NCBI GenBank assembly: GCA_051453625.1
Contig: JBOZIK010000001.1
Location: 182,191,369-182,255,368 of the forward strand
Origin: Welwitschia mirabilis
Taxonomy: Eukaryota > Gnetophyta > Gnetopsida > Welwitschiales
Direction of reading: 5' to 3'
DNA length: 64,000 nucleotides
Within the stretch, counting starts at the first letter, position 1; each line of letters opens with the position of its first letter. A model generated the notes under the pieces. The model was not told the origin of the DNA. It did not search any database and was given only the letters and a program-made list of their open reading frames with translations. A program made the position numbers and the translations under genes. This document shows, one piece after another, positions 36,101 to 46,983 of the stretch.

Positions 36101-37727
36101 GATGGTTAATTAAGAAAGGATGATTTTAGAGACTAAGTTGTTGGCAATATTCACAAATCAATGTGATTTTTAAGCAAAAAGAGATGTTCATCTAAGAAGG
36201 TATTATTAATGGAAAGGATTATTTGCAGATTCTCTTGAGTTAATCAAGCAAGAATATTTATAGATATGCTATTAAAACCCTTTTTATCTTTAATTTTAAA
36301 TTTAAATTCCTATATAATAAGGATGCATTTAATCAATCTCAATTTTGAATATTTTTGGTAAAGAGATATCTAAGGTATGAATGATCAATGTAGATAATTA
36401 CCTTAGATTCTAAAAGTTATTGCTTAAAATTATCTAAGGTAATGACTTTACCTAGTAGCTCCTTATCTATAATAGTGTAGTTTAACTAATTTTCATTTAT
36501 AGTTTTACTAGCATAGTATATCATAATTGTTTTTTTCTATTCTTTATTTTAAAATATCTATAACTTCATAATCATTAATAACATACATAATCTTAAAAGG
36601 TAGCTTATAATTAGGTAGTTAAATGATTAGTGTGGAATTTAGTTTTTCTTTAAGTTGTTTGAAGGCTTGTTAACATTCAAGGATCCATTTAAAAGTGGTA
36701 TATTTGCTTAAAAGATCACACAATGGGTTAGATATTTTACTAAAGTCCTTGATAAATCTCCTATAATATATTATATGTCCTAAGAAATATCTCATATCTT
36801 TTTGTTTTTGAGGAGTTGGTAGTTATGTAATTAGAGAAAACATAGTAAGATCTACTTGATTTTCCTCCTTATAAATGACATATACTAAAATTATGCCTTT
36901 ATTAATCATAAAGTGGCATATCTCCTAGTTGAGAATAAGGCATTGTTCAATACATCATTTGAGGACAGATTTTAAGTTCTTTAAATAGTAGTTAAAAGAG
37001 GTTCCATAAATTAAGAAGTTATCCATGAATAATTTGATACCTAAATCTAATAAGTCAGAGAATATTTCAATCATGCAATGTTGAAAAGTGGCAGGTGCAT
37101 TGCATATACCAAATGGAATGCATTTGTAGGTGAACATTCCTAGAATCAAGTGATGGTAATCTTGTATTGGTTCTCAAGGGCAATTCTATTTGATTATAAC
37201 CCAAGTACTTATCTAATAAATAGTAAAATGAATGCCCTATAAGTTTTTCTAGGATTTGATCAGAGAAAGATAGAGGAAAGTGATTCTTTTTTGAGATGAA
37301 ATTTAATTTTTTGTAGTCTATGCACATCCTCCATTTTACTATAGATATAGGAGCAATAAGTTCATTATGCTCTTTAGGAACAAGGGTAATTATTTATTTT
37401 TTAGCCATAGTCTAACTTGGATTAATTCATTTGCTATCTAAAAGAAGGTAGATAATTCTGTTGTTGAGAAGTTTAATTATCTTATTTTTTACTACATCAC
37501 TTAAGGTCTAGTTTATTCATCTGTAGACTTCTCAAAATGGTTTAACATATCTTCTAAATATATATGATGCATGTAAATGCTAATACCAATACCTTTGATC
37601 TCTAAGAGGATTTACCCAATTGTCTGCTTATTCTTTCTTAATAGTTTAAATAATTATGCTTCTTAAGATGGATTAAGAAAGAATTTATAACTATTAAGAG
37701 ATTAGATTTATTAAGTAACAAAAAAAT
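36101..37727 (-). pseudogene. pol: Reverse transcriptase and RNase H relic of element D
   Basis: Upstream linker SDVVKNKIIKLLNNRIIYLL (about 37430-37500), then MCIDYKKLNFISKKNHFPLS (from 37327), then CIPFGICNAPATFQHCM and LFMDNFLIYGTSF (37149-36955). The active site is MDN instead of MDD. RNase H lies about 36150-36750 but is poorly readable. The linker just right of RT is cut by element F at 37727 and resumes at 48310. Confidence 0.8.
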
Positions 37728-39067
37728 TGTTAAATTATATTTACCAATTAATGTCAAACTAATTTCTCTTATGTATTGCAAATTGTTATATATTGTATGC
37801 AAATGAGATTGAGCTTTGCAAGTGAAAGAATTGGACCAAAAGGCATTAAAAAAACTTCTCAGTTATGTTTACCTTCAGTGGAGGTCGATCAGATTCTAAA
37901 GGGGTCAACTGCACCTAAAGTAGTTACAAAGAAATGAACTAAACCTAGAGGGGTCAATCGGATTCTGAAGGGGTCGACGAACCTATGATCTTAAGAACTA
38001 GTATCCCTGAACCGAATGGAAAGGAATCGATCGAATATTCATGGGATCAATCAAATTTAAGGAACTGATAGGTAATAGTTCCAGACCAAGAGGAAATGGG
38101 TCGACTAGATTTTTATGAGGTCAATTGAACCTGAGAAGCTGATAGTCCATAGCTCCAGATTAAGAGGTAAGGAGTCGACCAAACCCAAGATGGAGTTTAC
38201 TGACTTTTCATGGGGTCGACTGGATTTTTATGGGGTTGATCGAATAGTGCAGAAAAGCAAAAGTTGTAAACATTATGTATCCATTACCTACTCGTTACCT
38301 AGCTATTTTCTAGCAGTTTTTTGCCTTTGAAGGCATAATTCATTTGTAATAAACCCTAATAATCCTCCATTATACATAGCTAGGCAATAGTTGACTTGAA
38401 GATCTTTTAGGTACTATTCAAATTTATCATTACTATTAGGGATTTAAAAAGATTAGAATTCATTTTTCATTAGTAGATTCTTGGATTAATTCATATCTGA
38501 TTAAGGAGATTTATACTTGGCCAAAGGACTACTCTTGGAATCAGATCGAAGAGATTCATCATTGTGATCTATTGGAGAAGAGCTTCATATGTTGTACTGA
38601 TACTAAACGTGTTATATATGAGCTACCAAGGTTGTATTACATCATATCTATTGATTTTAGAGATTGAAACTTAGCCTGCAAAAGTCCATTGTTAAAGGTT
38701 AAGACTTATCCTGCAAAAGTCCATTGATAAGGTTGAGACATGGTTAGTAAAAGTCTGCTTATAAGGGTTACAAGTGAACTTGGAGAGCCCTATGGAGTAA
38801 CAAAGATCTGATATTAAGCTTGAAAGAAGCTAATCATTAAGAGAAGAGTAGGAAAGTTCTTGAACAACTATAAATCCTGTGTGCATCTAAATTGGTAGTT
38901 TATGTTTTCTGTCTTTTGATTCTTTATATTCAGTCTTTCATTTCTTATATGCACATTCTTAATTTCATTATTTTTACATGCAACCTATAATTAGATAATT
39001 TTAATCTATTTTGAGCTTAAGTTTTTGAAAAAACCTATTCACCCCCCTAGGATTCTCAATCCTATCA
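37728..39067 (+). repeat. 5' LTR of element F
   Basis: 1340 bp, collinear with 46984-48309 over the whole length with scattered differences. TG...CA ends. Contains the GGTCGACC-type repeat field 37881-38243. The short frame 38115-38330 is not a gene. Confidence 0.88.
37881..38243 (+). promoter_or_regulatory. Field of GGGGTCGAC(C/T)-type repeats in the 5' LTR
   Basis: Around a dozen copies, often in pairs about 24-30 bases apart, e.g. GGGTCGACTGGATTTTTATG then GGGTTGATCGAAT. Decayed forms are GGTCAA, GGTCGAT and GATCAA. They lie in the U3-like half of the LTR. Confidence 0.65.
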
Positions 39068-39069
39068 TT

Positions 39070-39081
39070 TGGTATAAGAGC
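39070..39081 (+). other. Primer-binding site of element F
   Basis: TGGTATAAGAGC, one base from TGGTATCAGAGC, complementary to initiator tRNA-Met, two bases after the LTR end. Confidence 0.8.
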
Positions 39082-39133
39082 TTAGGTTAGTCTATAAGAG
39101 ATTTTTACAGATCTAGGTTTAAGAACCTTAAAA

Positions 39134-41135
39134 ATGAGTAACATGACTGATGGATTTTCAACTGGTCATTTATCCATGTTCAATGATTCAAACTATGCTT
39201 ATTAGAAAGCTAGGCTGAGAATTTTTCTTATATTCCTAGATGCTGATGTAGAATAAGTTATATACAAAGGTCATACTATGCCTATGTTAACCCAAACATA
39301 TGCAAATGGAAATACTATATTAGTCCCCAAATCCAGAGATCAATGGACTTCTACAAATAAAATAAAAGTTATTATAGATGCTCGTGCTCTTAATGCTATT
39401 TTTTGTACAGTATGTGTAAATGAATTTAAAAGAATTATAAACTATAACCATGTAAAAGAAGCTTGGGATATCTTAGAAGTTGCACATAAAAAAAATCCAT
39501 TATTAACCCAAAAAACCTGCAAATGCTTATTTTTGGATTTGAAGATATTTATATCGATGATAAAGAAACTTGCAGGAATTTTTTGCTAGACTTATAAATA
39601 TAGTAAACACAATGGCAAGCCTCAGAGAACACATGGAAGAAAGCAACGTAGTAATGAAAGTATTGAGATCCCTATNNNNNNNNNNCGAAGATAATAGCCA
39701 TTCAATAAAGTAAAAATATTAGTCCAATGGTGTTAGAAAAACTTCAAGGTAATCTCCAAACCTATGAACTTAAATTTACTAAAGATAGAAGAAAAGTTAT
39801 TACTTTAAAATGTATACAAGAGGATTATAGATCTAATAGGTTAGATGAAGAACTCGATGATGATGAAGTAACTCTTCTGTCCAGGCATTTCAAAATATTT
39901 CTCTATAGGAAAAAGGAAGGAGAATTAAGTAGAAATCAAAGAAGAAGCAATTCAAAATAAAGAAAAGAACAAGATAAAGAAAAGGAAATCTAGTACCATT
40001 TATGCAAAGGATTTGAACATATAGCCAATGAATGTTTCAATACTAGAAGAGAAAGCAAGAAGCCTAAAAACAACTCATTCATGGCAACTTGGGATAATGA
40101 AGATGACAAAGACGAAGAAAAATCTTTAAATCATAAACCAGATAGAGAAATAAGACTATCTTTCATGGTTTTAATATCATCACTCAAGAATGTGCCTAGT
40201 ACTTCAATGCCAGATGACTTGAAAATGATTGATGAAGAGAAAGATAAGTTATAAGAAACCTATCAAGAGTTGTATGAATAATGCGAGAAGCTCATCAAGA
40301 GAATCAATGAGTTGAATAAAATGATAAAGACCATTACAAAAGAAAAAGGAGAAAGTGAAAGAGAAGTTAAAAATACTCAAATTCGATAACCTCATGTTAA
40401 CTACCCAGGTAAATAATCTTTTATTTTTTGTAAATAAGTTTTTTGGTAGTTCATCTAAACTAGAATAGATGATTAAAATATGAAAGAAAAATGGAAACAA
40501 ATCAGGTATTGGTTTTGGAGCACAAATATCAAGAACACAGGTAAACCGAACAACTAAATATATACCCAATATCTCGTGTAATTTTTATGGTAGATTTGGT
40601 CATTCTAAACTATTTTATAAAGTTAAACATATGATGTTTTTTTCCTAAACATGTGAATGATTTACCATTTAAATTCATTCCTAAGATGAATACACCACCT
40701 AAGTTAAATAAGACTAAGTGGATTAAAGATAATGATCTCTAAAGCTTTGTGACATAGATAAATTGTAGAGAATCTCATATGAATAGTTGGTACCTAGATA
40801 GTGATTGTTCAATACATATGACAGGAGATAAATTAAAATTTTAGAACTTGAAGAGCATAAATAGAGGAGAAGTCATTTTTGAAAACAACCAAACAATAAG
40901 AATAGAAGGTACAAGAAGGATCAAAGGAGGTATGTCATCTAATCTCTATAATGTACTTTATGTGAATGGTTTACAACATAATTTACTAAGCATTAGTAAA
41001 CTTTATAATAAAGGGTATATAATAATATTTGATAAATTAAAATGTATAGTTGAGAATGACAAAACAAATGTTATTATCTTTAATGCAAAACATGTTGATA
41101 AGGCTTACAAATTAGATATTAAAACTCTTGATTAA
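39134..41135 (+). pseudogene. gag: gag and protease relic 1 of element F
   Basis: ATG 39134 opens MSNMTDGFSTGHLSMFNDSN then a tryptophan-to-stop change, the typical copia gag start 53 bases after the primer site. ORFs 39278-39589 and 39727-39960 cover the capsid (UBN2-like) part, split by a 10-N gap (39676-39685). CKGFEHIANEC (about 40003-40035) is the zinc knuckle with the first Cys lost. WYLDSDCSIHMTGDK (40788-40832) is the copia protease site, where DSG reads DSD. ORF 40848-41135 is the GAG-pre-integrase-like part, ending at a TAA. Coding stops here and no integrase follows. Confidence 0.78.
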
Positions 41136-41235
41136 TCAATTCATGTAAATCAACATTTTAGAAAAGAATATAATAAAACTAAATGTCATTCTGTCAAATC
41201 TGAGGTAAACTCTAGTTCTTGTAATTAACTTATCT

Positions 41236-41645
41236 TTTATGAAAAGTGATCTAGAGGTCAGTACGTAGTCTCTTAGTTAATTGTAGGGTGGTCGACCAGA
41301 TTTATAATTTGGTCAACTAGATGTGGTCAGTCAATCAGACTAAAAATCCAGTCACCCAGACCCCTTCCAGTACTATAAACCCATATCTTGACAGGTTGAC
41401 TGAATGTTCAAGAGGTCGATCAGACCTGAAGGATTACAATGTGGAAGTACAGTTGGTAAAACCAATTTATTTCTTAAATCTGCCCTATTCTCCTCAATCT
41501 ATAAAAGAACTTGAACCCTATCTTGATTCCATCTTGATCTAGTACCTCCAAATCTTTAGATCTAATGAGTTTTCTTCCAAATTAAGAGATTTTTATAGCC
41601 AAATCTAGTGTTTTTCATAGTCTTCTTTCTTTTAAAAGTCTTAGA
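41236..41645 (+). promoter_or_regulatory. Internal promoter before extra gene 1, with GTCGACC repeats and TATA box
   Basis: Contains the palindrome GGTCGACC (41290-41297) and decayed relatives to about 41430, like the LTR repeats, then CTATAAAAG (41499-41507) about 140 bases before the ATG. The arrangement recurs before extra gene 2 (43857-44216; TATA at 44070-44078). The small frame 41321-41542 overlaps and is not believed. Confidence 0.6.
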
Positions 41646-42144
41646 ATGGCAGCCAACTCTTCTAAGAGAAGTTCAAAGGAAGCTGCTTTAAGGAAACCTT
41701 TCTATTTCTACTAGGGAATGTCTGAAGAAGTCATTGACAAGTTCTCTAAAAAATTTGAAAAGAAAGCAATTTTTCAAGAGTGGTCAGTAGTTGCATCTGA
41801 GCTCAGGAAACTAAAAAATGTCATTTAGCTCTTAAGAGATTAAGATTTAGACCATTTCTTAGATGTTTAGGTCCTGCATATGCTTTTCTTACTAGAATGT
41901 TTTATTGTAATGCTTCTTTTAATCATGATACCAGGACTTTAGAAACCCTTGTTTTGGGTAAAAAGATTAGAGTGACAAAAATTCTTACTTTAGAGCTAAT
42001 TGATCTTTCATGGGGAGACTATGAGGAGCTTTGGCCCCTAAGAGACATCATAGAAGACAAGTCGATAGTCACTACAGAGATTTTTGGTAAAGTGCATACT
42101 TAGAAACACACCTTATCTACATTTTTGTTGACTCCAAAACATTG
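41646..42144 (+). pseudogene. Extra gene 1 of element F (plant-transposon-protein-like), cut by a gap
   Basis: ATG 41646 gives MAANSSKRSSKEAALRKP, then GMSEEVIDKFSKKFEKK and, after frameshifts, ORF 41897-42103 with LVLGKKIRVTKILTLELIDL then SWGDYEELWPL. It stops at the 100-N gap just before the hydrophobic core domain. See the second and third copies for the rest. Function unknown; the layout recalls the plant transposon protein family found as an extra ORF in LTR elements. Confidence 0.6.
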
Positions 42145-42244
42145 NNNNNNNNNNNNNNNNNNNNNNNNNNNNNNNNNNNNNNNNNNNNNNNNNNNNNNNN
42201 NNNNNNNNNNNNNNNNNNNNNNNNNNNNNNNNNNNNNNNNNNNN
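42145..42244. other. 100-N assembly gap inside element F
   Basis: The left side is mid extra gene 1 and the right side is mid gag 2, so the joined sequence steps backwards within the family's unit. Confidence 0.9.
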
Positions 42245-43708
42245 CCTAAGAGATTTAAACCGAAGGTAACAGCCATCAAAGAAAGTAAAAATATTAGTGC
42301 AATGGCATTGGAAGAACTTCATTGTCATCTTCAAAATTATGAACTTAAATTTACTAAAGATATATGAAAAGGTATTACTTTGAAATGTGTGCAAGAGGAT
42401 TACAGATCTAACATATCAGATAAAGAACTTAATGATGATGAACTGGCTCTTCTAGCTAGGCATTTCAAAAGATTTCTCTATAGGAAAAAGGAAGGAAAAT
42501 TGAGTAGGAATCAAAGGAGAAGCATTCCAAAATAAATAAAAGAACAAGATAAGGGAAAGGAAATCCAATTCTATTCATGTAAAAGATTGAGACATATGTC
42601 CAACAAATGTCCCAACACTAGAAGAGAAAGCAGGAAGCCTAAAAACAACTCATTCATGGTAAGTTGGGATAATGAAGATGATGAAGACGAATAAAACTAC
42701 TTAGATCATGTATCAGATAGAGAAAGAAGGCTATCTTTTATGGTTGTAGTATCATTACTCAAGAATGTGCCTAGTACTTCAATGCTAGATGACTTGGAAA
42801 TAATTAAGGAAGAGGAAGATGAGTTAGAAGAAATCTGTCAAGCATTGTATGAAGAATGTGAAAATCTCATTAAGAGAGTCAATGAGCTAAACAAAATGAT
42901 AAAGACCATTACAAAAGAAAAGGAGGAAATGGAGGAGAAGTACAAAATACTTAAATTCGATAACTTCAAGTTAACTACTTAGTTAAATGATCTTTTATTC
43001 TTTGTAAATAAGTTTTCAGGTAGTTTATCTAAATTGGAATAGATGCTTGAAATACAAAAGCAAAATGGAGATAAATCAGGTATTGGTTTTGAAGCACAAA
43101 TATCAAAAAAATAGGTAAACCAAACAAGTAAGTATGTATCTAATATTTCATGCAATTTTTATGATAGATTTGGTCATTCTAAACTATTTTTCAAAGTTAG
43201 ACATATGATGTTTTCTTTTGAATATGTGAATGCTTTACCATTTAAATTCATTTCTAAGAAGGATGCACCACCTAAGTCAAATAAGACTAAGTGGGTTAAA
43301 GCTAATGATCTCTAAAGCTTTATGACATATATAAATTATAAAGAATCTCATTTGAACAGTGGATACTTAGATAGTAATTGTTGAATGCATATGACAGGAG
43401 ATAAATCGAGCTTTCAGAACTTGAAAAGCATAACTAGAGAAGAAGTCATTTTTGAAAATAACCAAATAGCAAAAGTAGAAGGTATAGGAAGGACCAAAGG
43501 AGGTATGTCATCTAATCTCAATAATGTACTTTATATGAATAGTTTACAATACAATTTACTAAGTGTTAGTCAACTTTATAATAAAGGGCATAGAATAAAA
43601 TTTGATAAATCGAAATGTATAGTTAAGCATGAGAAAACAAATGTTATTATCTTTAGTGGAAAACATATTGATAAGGCTTACAGATTAGATGTTAAAACTC
43701 TTAATTAA
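42245..43708 (+). pseudogene. gag: gag and protease relic 2 of element F
   Basis: Begins after the gap in the middle of the capsid (KVTAIKESKN at about 42260). The zinc-knuckle region near 42575-42615 reads CKRLRHMSNKC. ORF 42740-42982 encodes a strongly charged coiled coil (EEEDELEEICQALYEECENL and onwards). YLDSNC then stop then MHMTGDK (about 43366-43405) is the protease site. ORF 43385-43708 is the pre-integrase-like part. It is clearer than copy 1 in this part. TAA ends it and no integrase follows. Confidence 0.78.
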
Positions 43709-43856
43709 TCAATTCATGCAAATTAATATTTTAGGTAAGGTTATAATAAAACTAAATATCATTCTGTCAAATTTGATATAAACTTCATTTCTTATAATCA
43801 ACTTATCTTTTATGAAAGTGATCTAGAGATCAGTACACTGTCCCTTGGCTAATTGC

Positions 43857-44216
43857 AGGGTGATCAACTGGATCTATGATTTGGTTAATTAGATGTGATT
43901 AATCAACCGAACTAAAATCCCAGTTACTCGAACCCCTTCTAGTGTTGTAAACCCATGTCTTGATGGGTCAACTAGATGTTCAAGCAATCAATTATACCTA
44001 ATGGATTACAGTGTGAAAGTATATTCAGTGGACTGATTTCGTTCTCAAATCTACCCTATTCTCCTCAATCTATAAAAGAACTTGAATTCTATCTTGATTC
44101 CATCTTACTCTAGTACCTCCAGATCTTTAAATATAGTGATTTTTCTTATAGATTAAGAGATTTTTATAGCTAAATCTAATGACTTTCTCAGTCTTCTTTC
44201 TTTTAAAAGTCTTAGA
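43857..44216 (+). promoter_or_regulatory. Internal promoter before extra gene 2
   Basis: Same order as 41236-41645: decayed GGTCGAC-type words (GGTGATCAACTGG, GATGGGTCAACTAG), then CTCAATCTATAAAAGAAC with the TATA at 44070-44078, then ATG at 44217. Conservation of the TATA in both copies supports a real promoter. Confidence 0.55.
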
Positions 44217-45068
44217 ATGGTAGCCAGCTCTTATATGAGAGGTCCAAAGGAAGCTACTTCAAGGGAACCTTCCTACTTCTACTAGGGAATGTCTGAAGAA
44301 GTTATTGACAAGTTCTCTAAAAAATTTAAGAAGAAAGCCATATGCCATGAGTAGTCAGTAGCCACATCTAAGCTTAGGAAACTAAGAGATATCATTCAGT
44401 TCTTAAGAGATTAAGATTTAAATCATTTCTTGGATGTTTTAGATCCTACATATCCTTTTCTTACTAGAATGTTTTATTACAATGCTTCTTTTAATTGTGA
44501 TATTAAGACTCTAGAAATCCTTGTTTTGGTTAGAAGGATAAGAGTGATAGTAGATCTTATTTCAGAGCTGACTAATCTTCTATGGGGAGATTATGAGGAG
44601 TTTTAACCTCTAAGAAATACATGAAAGACAATCTGGCACTCACCAGAGAGATTTGTAGTAAAGTGCATACTTGGAAATATACCTTATCTACCTCTTTGTT
44701 GACTCCCAAATATTTCTTCATTCAATTGATCTTTACTTATAATTTTCTTCCTTTAGTTGACCATCATGATGAGGTCTCTAGATATAGGACATATTTGATG
44801 TATTTGGTAAGAACTGAGCATTCAATTAATGCTCCTGTCACAATATTGAAAAATATGGCTTCACAATTGGAGTACCACAGAACTAGGGCTCTACCCTACT
44901 CTGTATGTATCACTAAAATATGTTGCCATTTTTATGTTAATTTGCATCCTTCTTTGGAGTCACTTTAGTCTTTATCATCCATTGGACATGTGACTTTGTC
45001 TCACATGCATATCTTTACTCATTTGAAGAAATCCCCTTCTAAAACCTTAAAAGCAACATCTCTAGATG
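44217..45068 (+). pseudogene. Extra gene 2 of element F (plant-transposon-protein-like)
   Basis: ATG 44217, N-terminus MVASSYMRGPKEATSREPSY. After a stop and frameshift, ORF 44621-44968 reads YTLSTSLLTPKYFFIQLIF, then SRYRTYLMYLVRTEHSINAP, VTILKNMASQLEYHRTRALP and YSVCITKICCHF. This hydrophobic core with I-N-x-P and LPY...IT.IC words is what recalls the plant transposon protein domain. The frame continues past a TAG to the gap. Only a few lesions separate it from an open gene. No enzyme motif is seen; activity unknown. Confidence 0.65.
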
Positions 45069-45168
45069 NNNNNNNNNNNNNNNNNNNNNNNNNNNNNNNN
45101 NNNNNNNNNNNNNNNNNNNNNNNNNNNNNNNNNNNNNNNNNNNNNNNNNNNNNNNNNNNNNNNNNNNN
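45069..45168. other. 100-N assembly gap inside element F
   Basis: The left side is near the end of extra gene 2 (..KATSLD) and the right side is at the start of extra gene 3 (ASSSKRG). No gag-PR is seen between. Confidence 0.9.
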
Positions 45169-46167
45169 AGCTAGCTCTTCCAAAAGAGGTCTAAAGGAAG
45201 CTACTTTAAGGGAACCTCCCTACTTCCACCAAGGAATGTCTAAAGAAGCCATTAATAAGTTCTTTAAAAAATTTAAAAAGAAAGCAGTTTGCCAAAAGTA
45301 GTCAGTAGCTGCATCTAAGCTTATTAAACTAAGAGATGTCATTTAGCTCTTAAGAGATCAAGATTTGTATCATTTCTTAGATGTTTTAGGTCTTGCATAT
45401 CCTTTTCTTACTAGAATGTTTTATTGAAATGCTTTTTTTAATCATGATACCAATACTTTAGAAATCCTTGTTTTAGATAGAAGGATAAGAGTGACAGCAG
45501 GCCTTATTTTAGAGTTAACTGATCTTCCATAGGGATACTATGAGGAGTTTTAGCCTCTGAGAGATACTATGGAAGATAAGTTGGTAGCCACTAGGGAGAT
45601 TTATGGTAAAGTGCATACTTGAAAACATACCTTATCTACTTTTCTGTTAACTCACAAATATTGCTTCATTCATTTGATCTTTACTTATAATTTTCTTCCT
45701 TTAGCTGGCCATCATGATCAGGCCTCTAGTTACAGGTCATATTTGATGTATTTGGTAGGAACTGATCATTTTATTGATGCTCTTGCCATAATATTGAAAA
45801 ATATCGCTTCACAGTTGGAGTACCATAAAACTAGGGCTTTACCCTAATCTATGCTTATCACTAAAATATGTCACTTCAGCCTTTGTTATCCATTGGGTGT
45901 GTGACTTTATCTCACATGCATATCTTTTCTTCTTTGAAGAAATCCCCTTCTGAAACTGCAAAAGCAACATCTCTGAATGAGACTCTTTCATATTTAAAAT
46001 GGATTGACTTTCATACCAGGAATATGAAAAAAGAACTCATTGAAGCTGGATATGACATTATGGATACCTCAGCTAAAGGTACTAGCTCTGGTCATACTAG
46101 TGGGGATGATAAAGATTCAGAGGAGGAATCTGATGAAGAAGAAGAAGAAGAAGAAGAATCAGACTAA
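45169..46167 (+). pseudogene. Extra gene 3 of element F, with complete C-terminus
   Basis: Starts just inside the gene (ASSSKRGLKEATLREPPYFH then QGMSKEAINKFFKKFKKKA) and runs to TAG at 46165-46167. It is broken in the middle by stops (about 45300-45860) and has a short deletion near 45870, where the ICRHF and NLHPSLESL segments of copy 2 are partly missing. The last 100 codons (45868-46167) are open and end in a helix-like stretch, SGDDKDSEEESDEEEEEEEE, then SD, a strongly acidic tail. Copies 1 and 2 are cut before this tail. Confidence 0.65.
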
Positions 46168-46327
46168 ATCTTTTTCATCTTTCAGATCATTTTCATATTC
46201 TTCTCTCTTTTGCATTTGTTGTTAAAAGAGAGATTTGTGCTTGTTAGTAACCTTTCAGATGTATACTCTTGATGAGCACTTCTGTCTTTATTTTTTAGTT
46301 TGAAACTTTGTAATGGTTTGTTTTGTT

Positions 46328-46333
46328 AATAAA
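46328..46333 (+). terminator. Poly(A) signal of the extra gene
   Basis: AATAAA about 160 bases after the stop codon, preceded by a T/G-rich stretch. With the internal TATA box it outlines a separate transcription unit inside the element. Confidence 0.5.
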
Positions 46334-46983
46334 ATCCAGTTTTATGTTTGAGCACAATTCTTCCATCATTTTGGTATTTTTAAGTTTGATATGTTTTAAA
46401 AAGAACTAAAATTATTATTTCAATTAAGAATGAGTTAAAATTATTTATGAATTCTAATTATTAAATGTTTTTTGATCATATTTTTCCATTATCATTTAGT
46501 ATTGTATTCCCAAAGGGTATCATTTAAATGTGTAATTTCTAATCATTATTTTTGGTAAAATTATATTTTCTCCAATTTATGCATATTCAAAAAAAATTCT
46601 ATTCAAAATACCTAAATATGGTTCAAAATTGTATTTATCAATTGATACCAACATAGGGGAAGAGAATATGATTGATATTTATGGTCATTTATCTAAATTT
46701 TATATTTATTTGCCATTGATGTTAAAGGGAAAGAGTAATAGTAGTTGCTTTCAAAAGTTTTTCTTAAGATCTTGAGATATTGGGCTTTTGGATGTTTATA
46801 TTTTTTAGTCAAAGGAAGAGAAATTATTTTGTTTTACTCTTTGATTAAATATATATTTGCCTTAGTGTAAGGAGGAGTTTTGATTTTTAAATGTTTTCTT
46901 AAAAGTGTTTTAGTGAATGAGCTTAAATTATTTAAATTTTTAAAATCACTAAATTATTTGCCATTAATGTCAAAGGAGAAGAT
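46334..46983 (+). other. 3' region of element F with repeated PPT-like words and the polypurine tract
   Basis: TTTGCCATTGATGTTAAAGG then GAAAGAG (46709-46735) and TTTGCCATTAATGTCAAAGG then AGAAGAT (46957-46983) are near copies; weaker ones lie at 46634-46664 and 46803-46822. The last ends at the LTR and is the functional polypurine tract (46972-46982). No gene is seen. Confidence 0.65.

Noticed and set aside
37881-38243. Regular short repeats that could be read as a CRISPR array
   Set aside because: Repeats are short, diverged and unevenly spaced, present in both LTRs of a plant retrotransposon, with no cas genes.
38115-38330. 71-codon frame in F's LTR
   Set aside because: Consists of the GTCGAC repeat field; disrupted in the other LTR.
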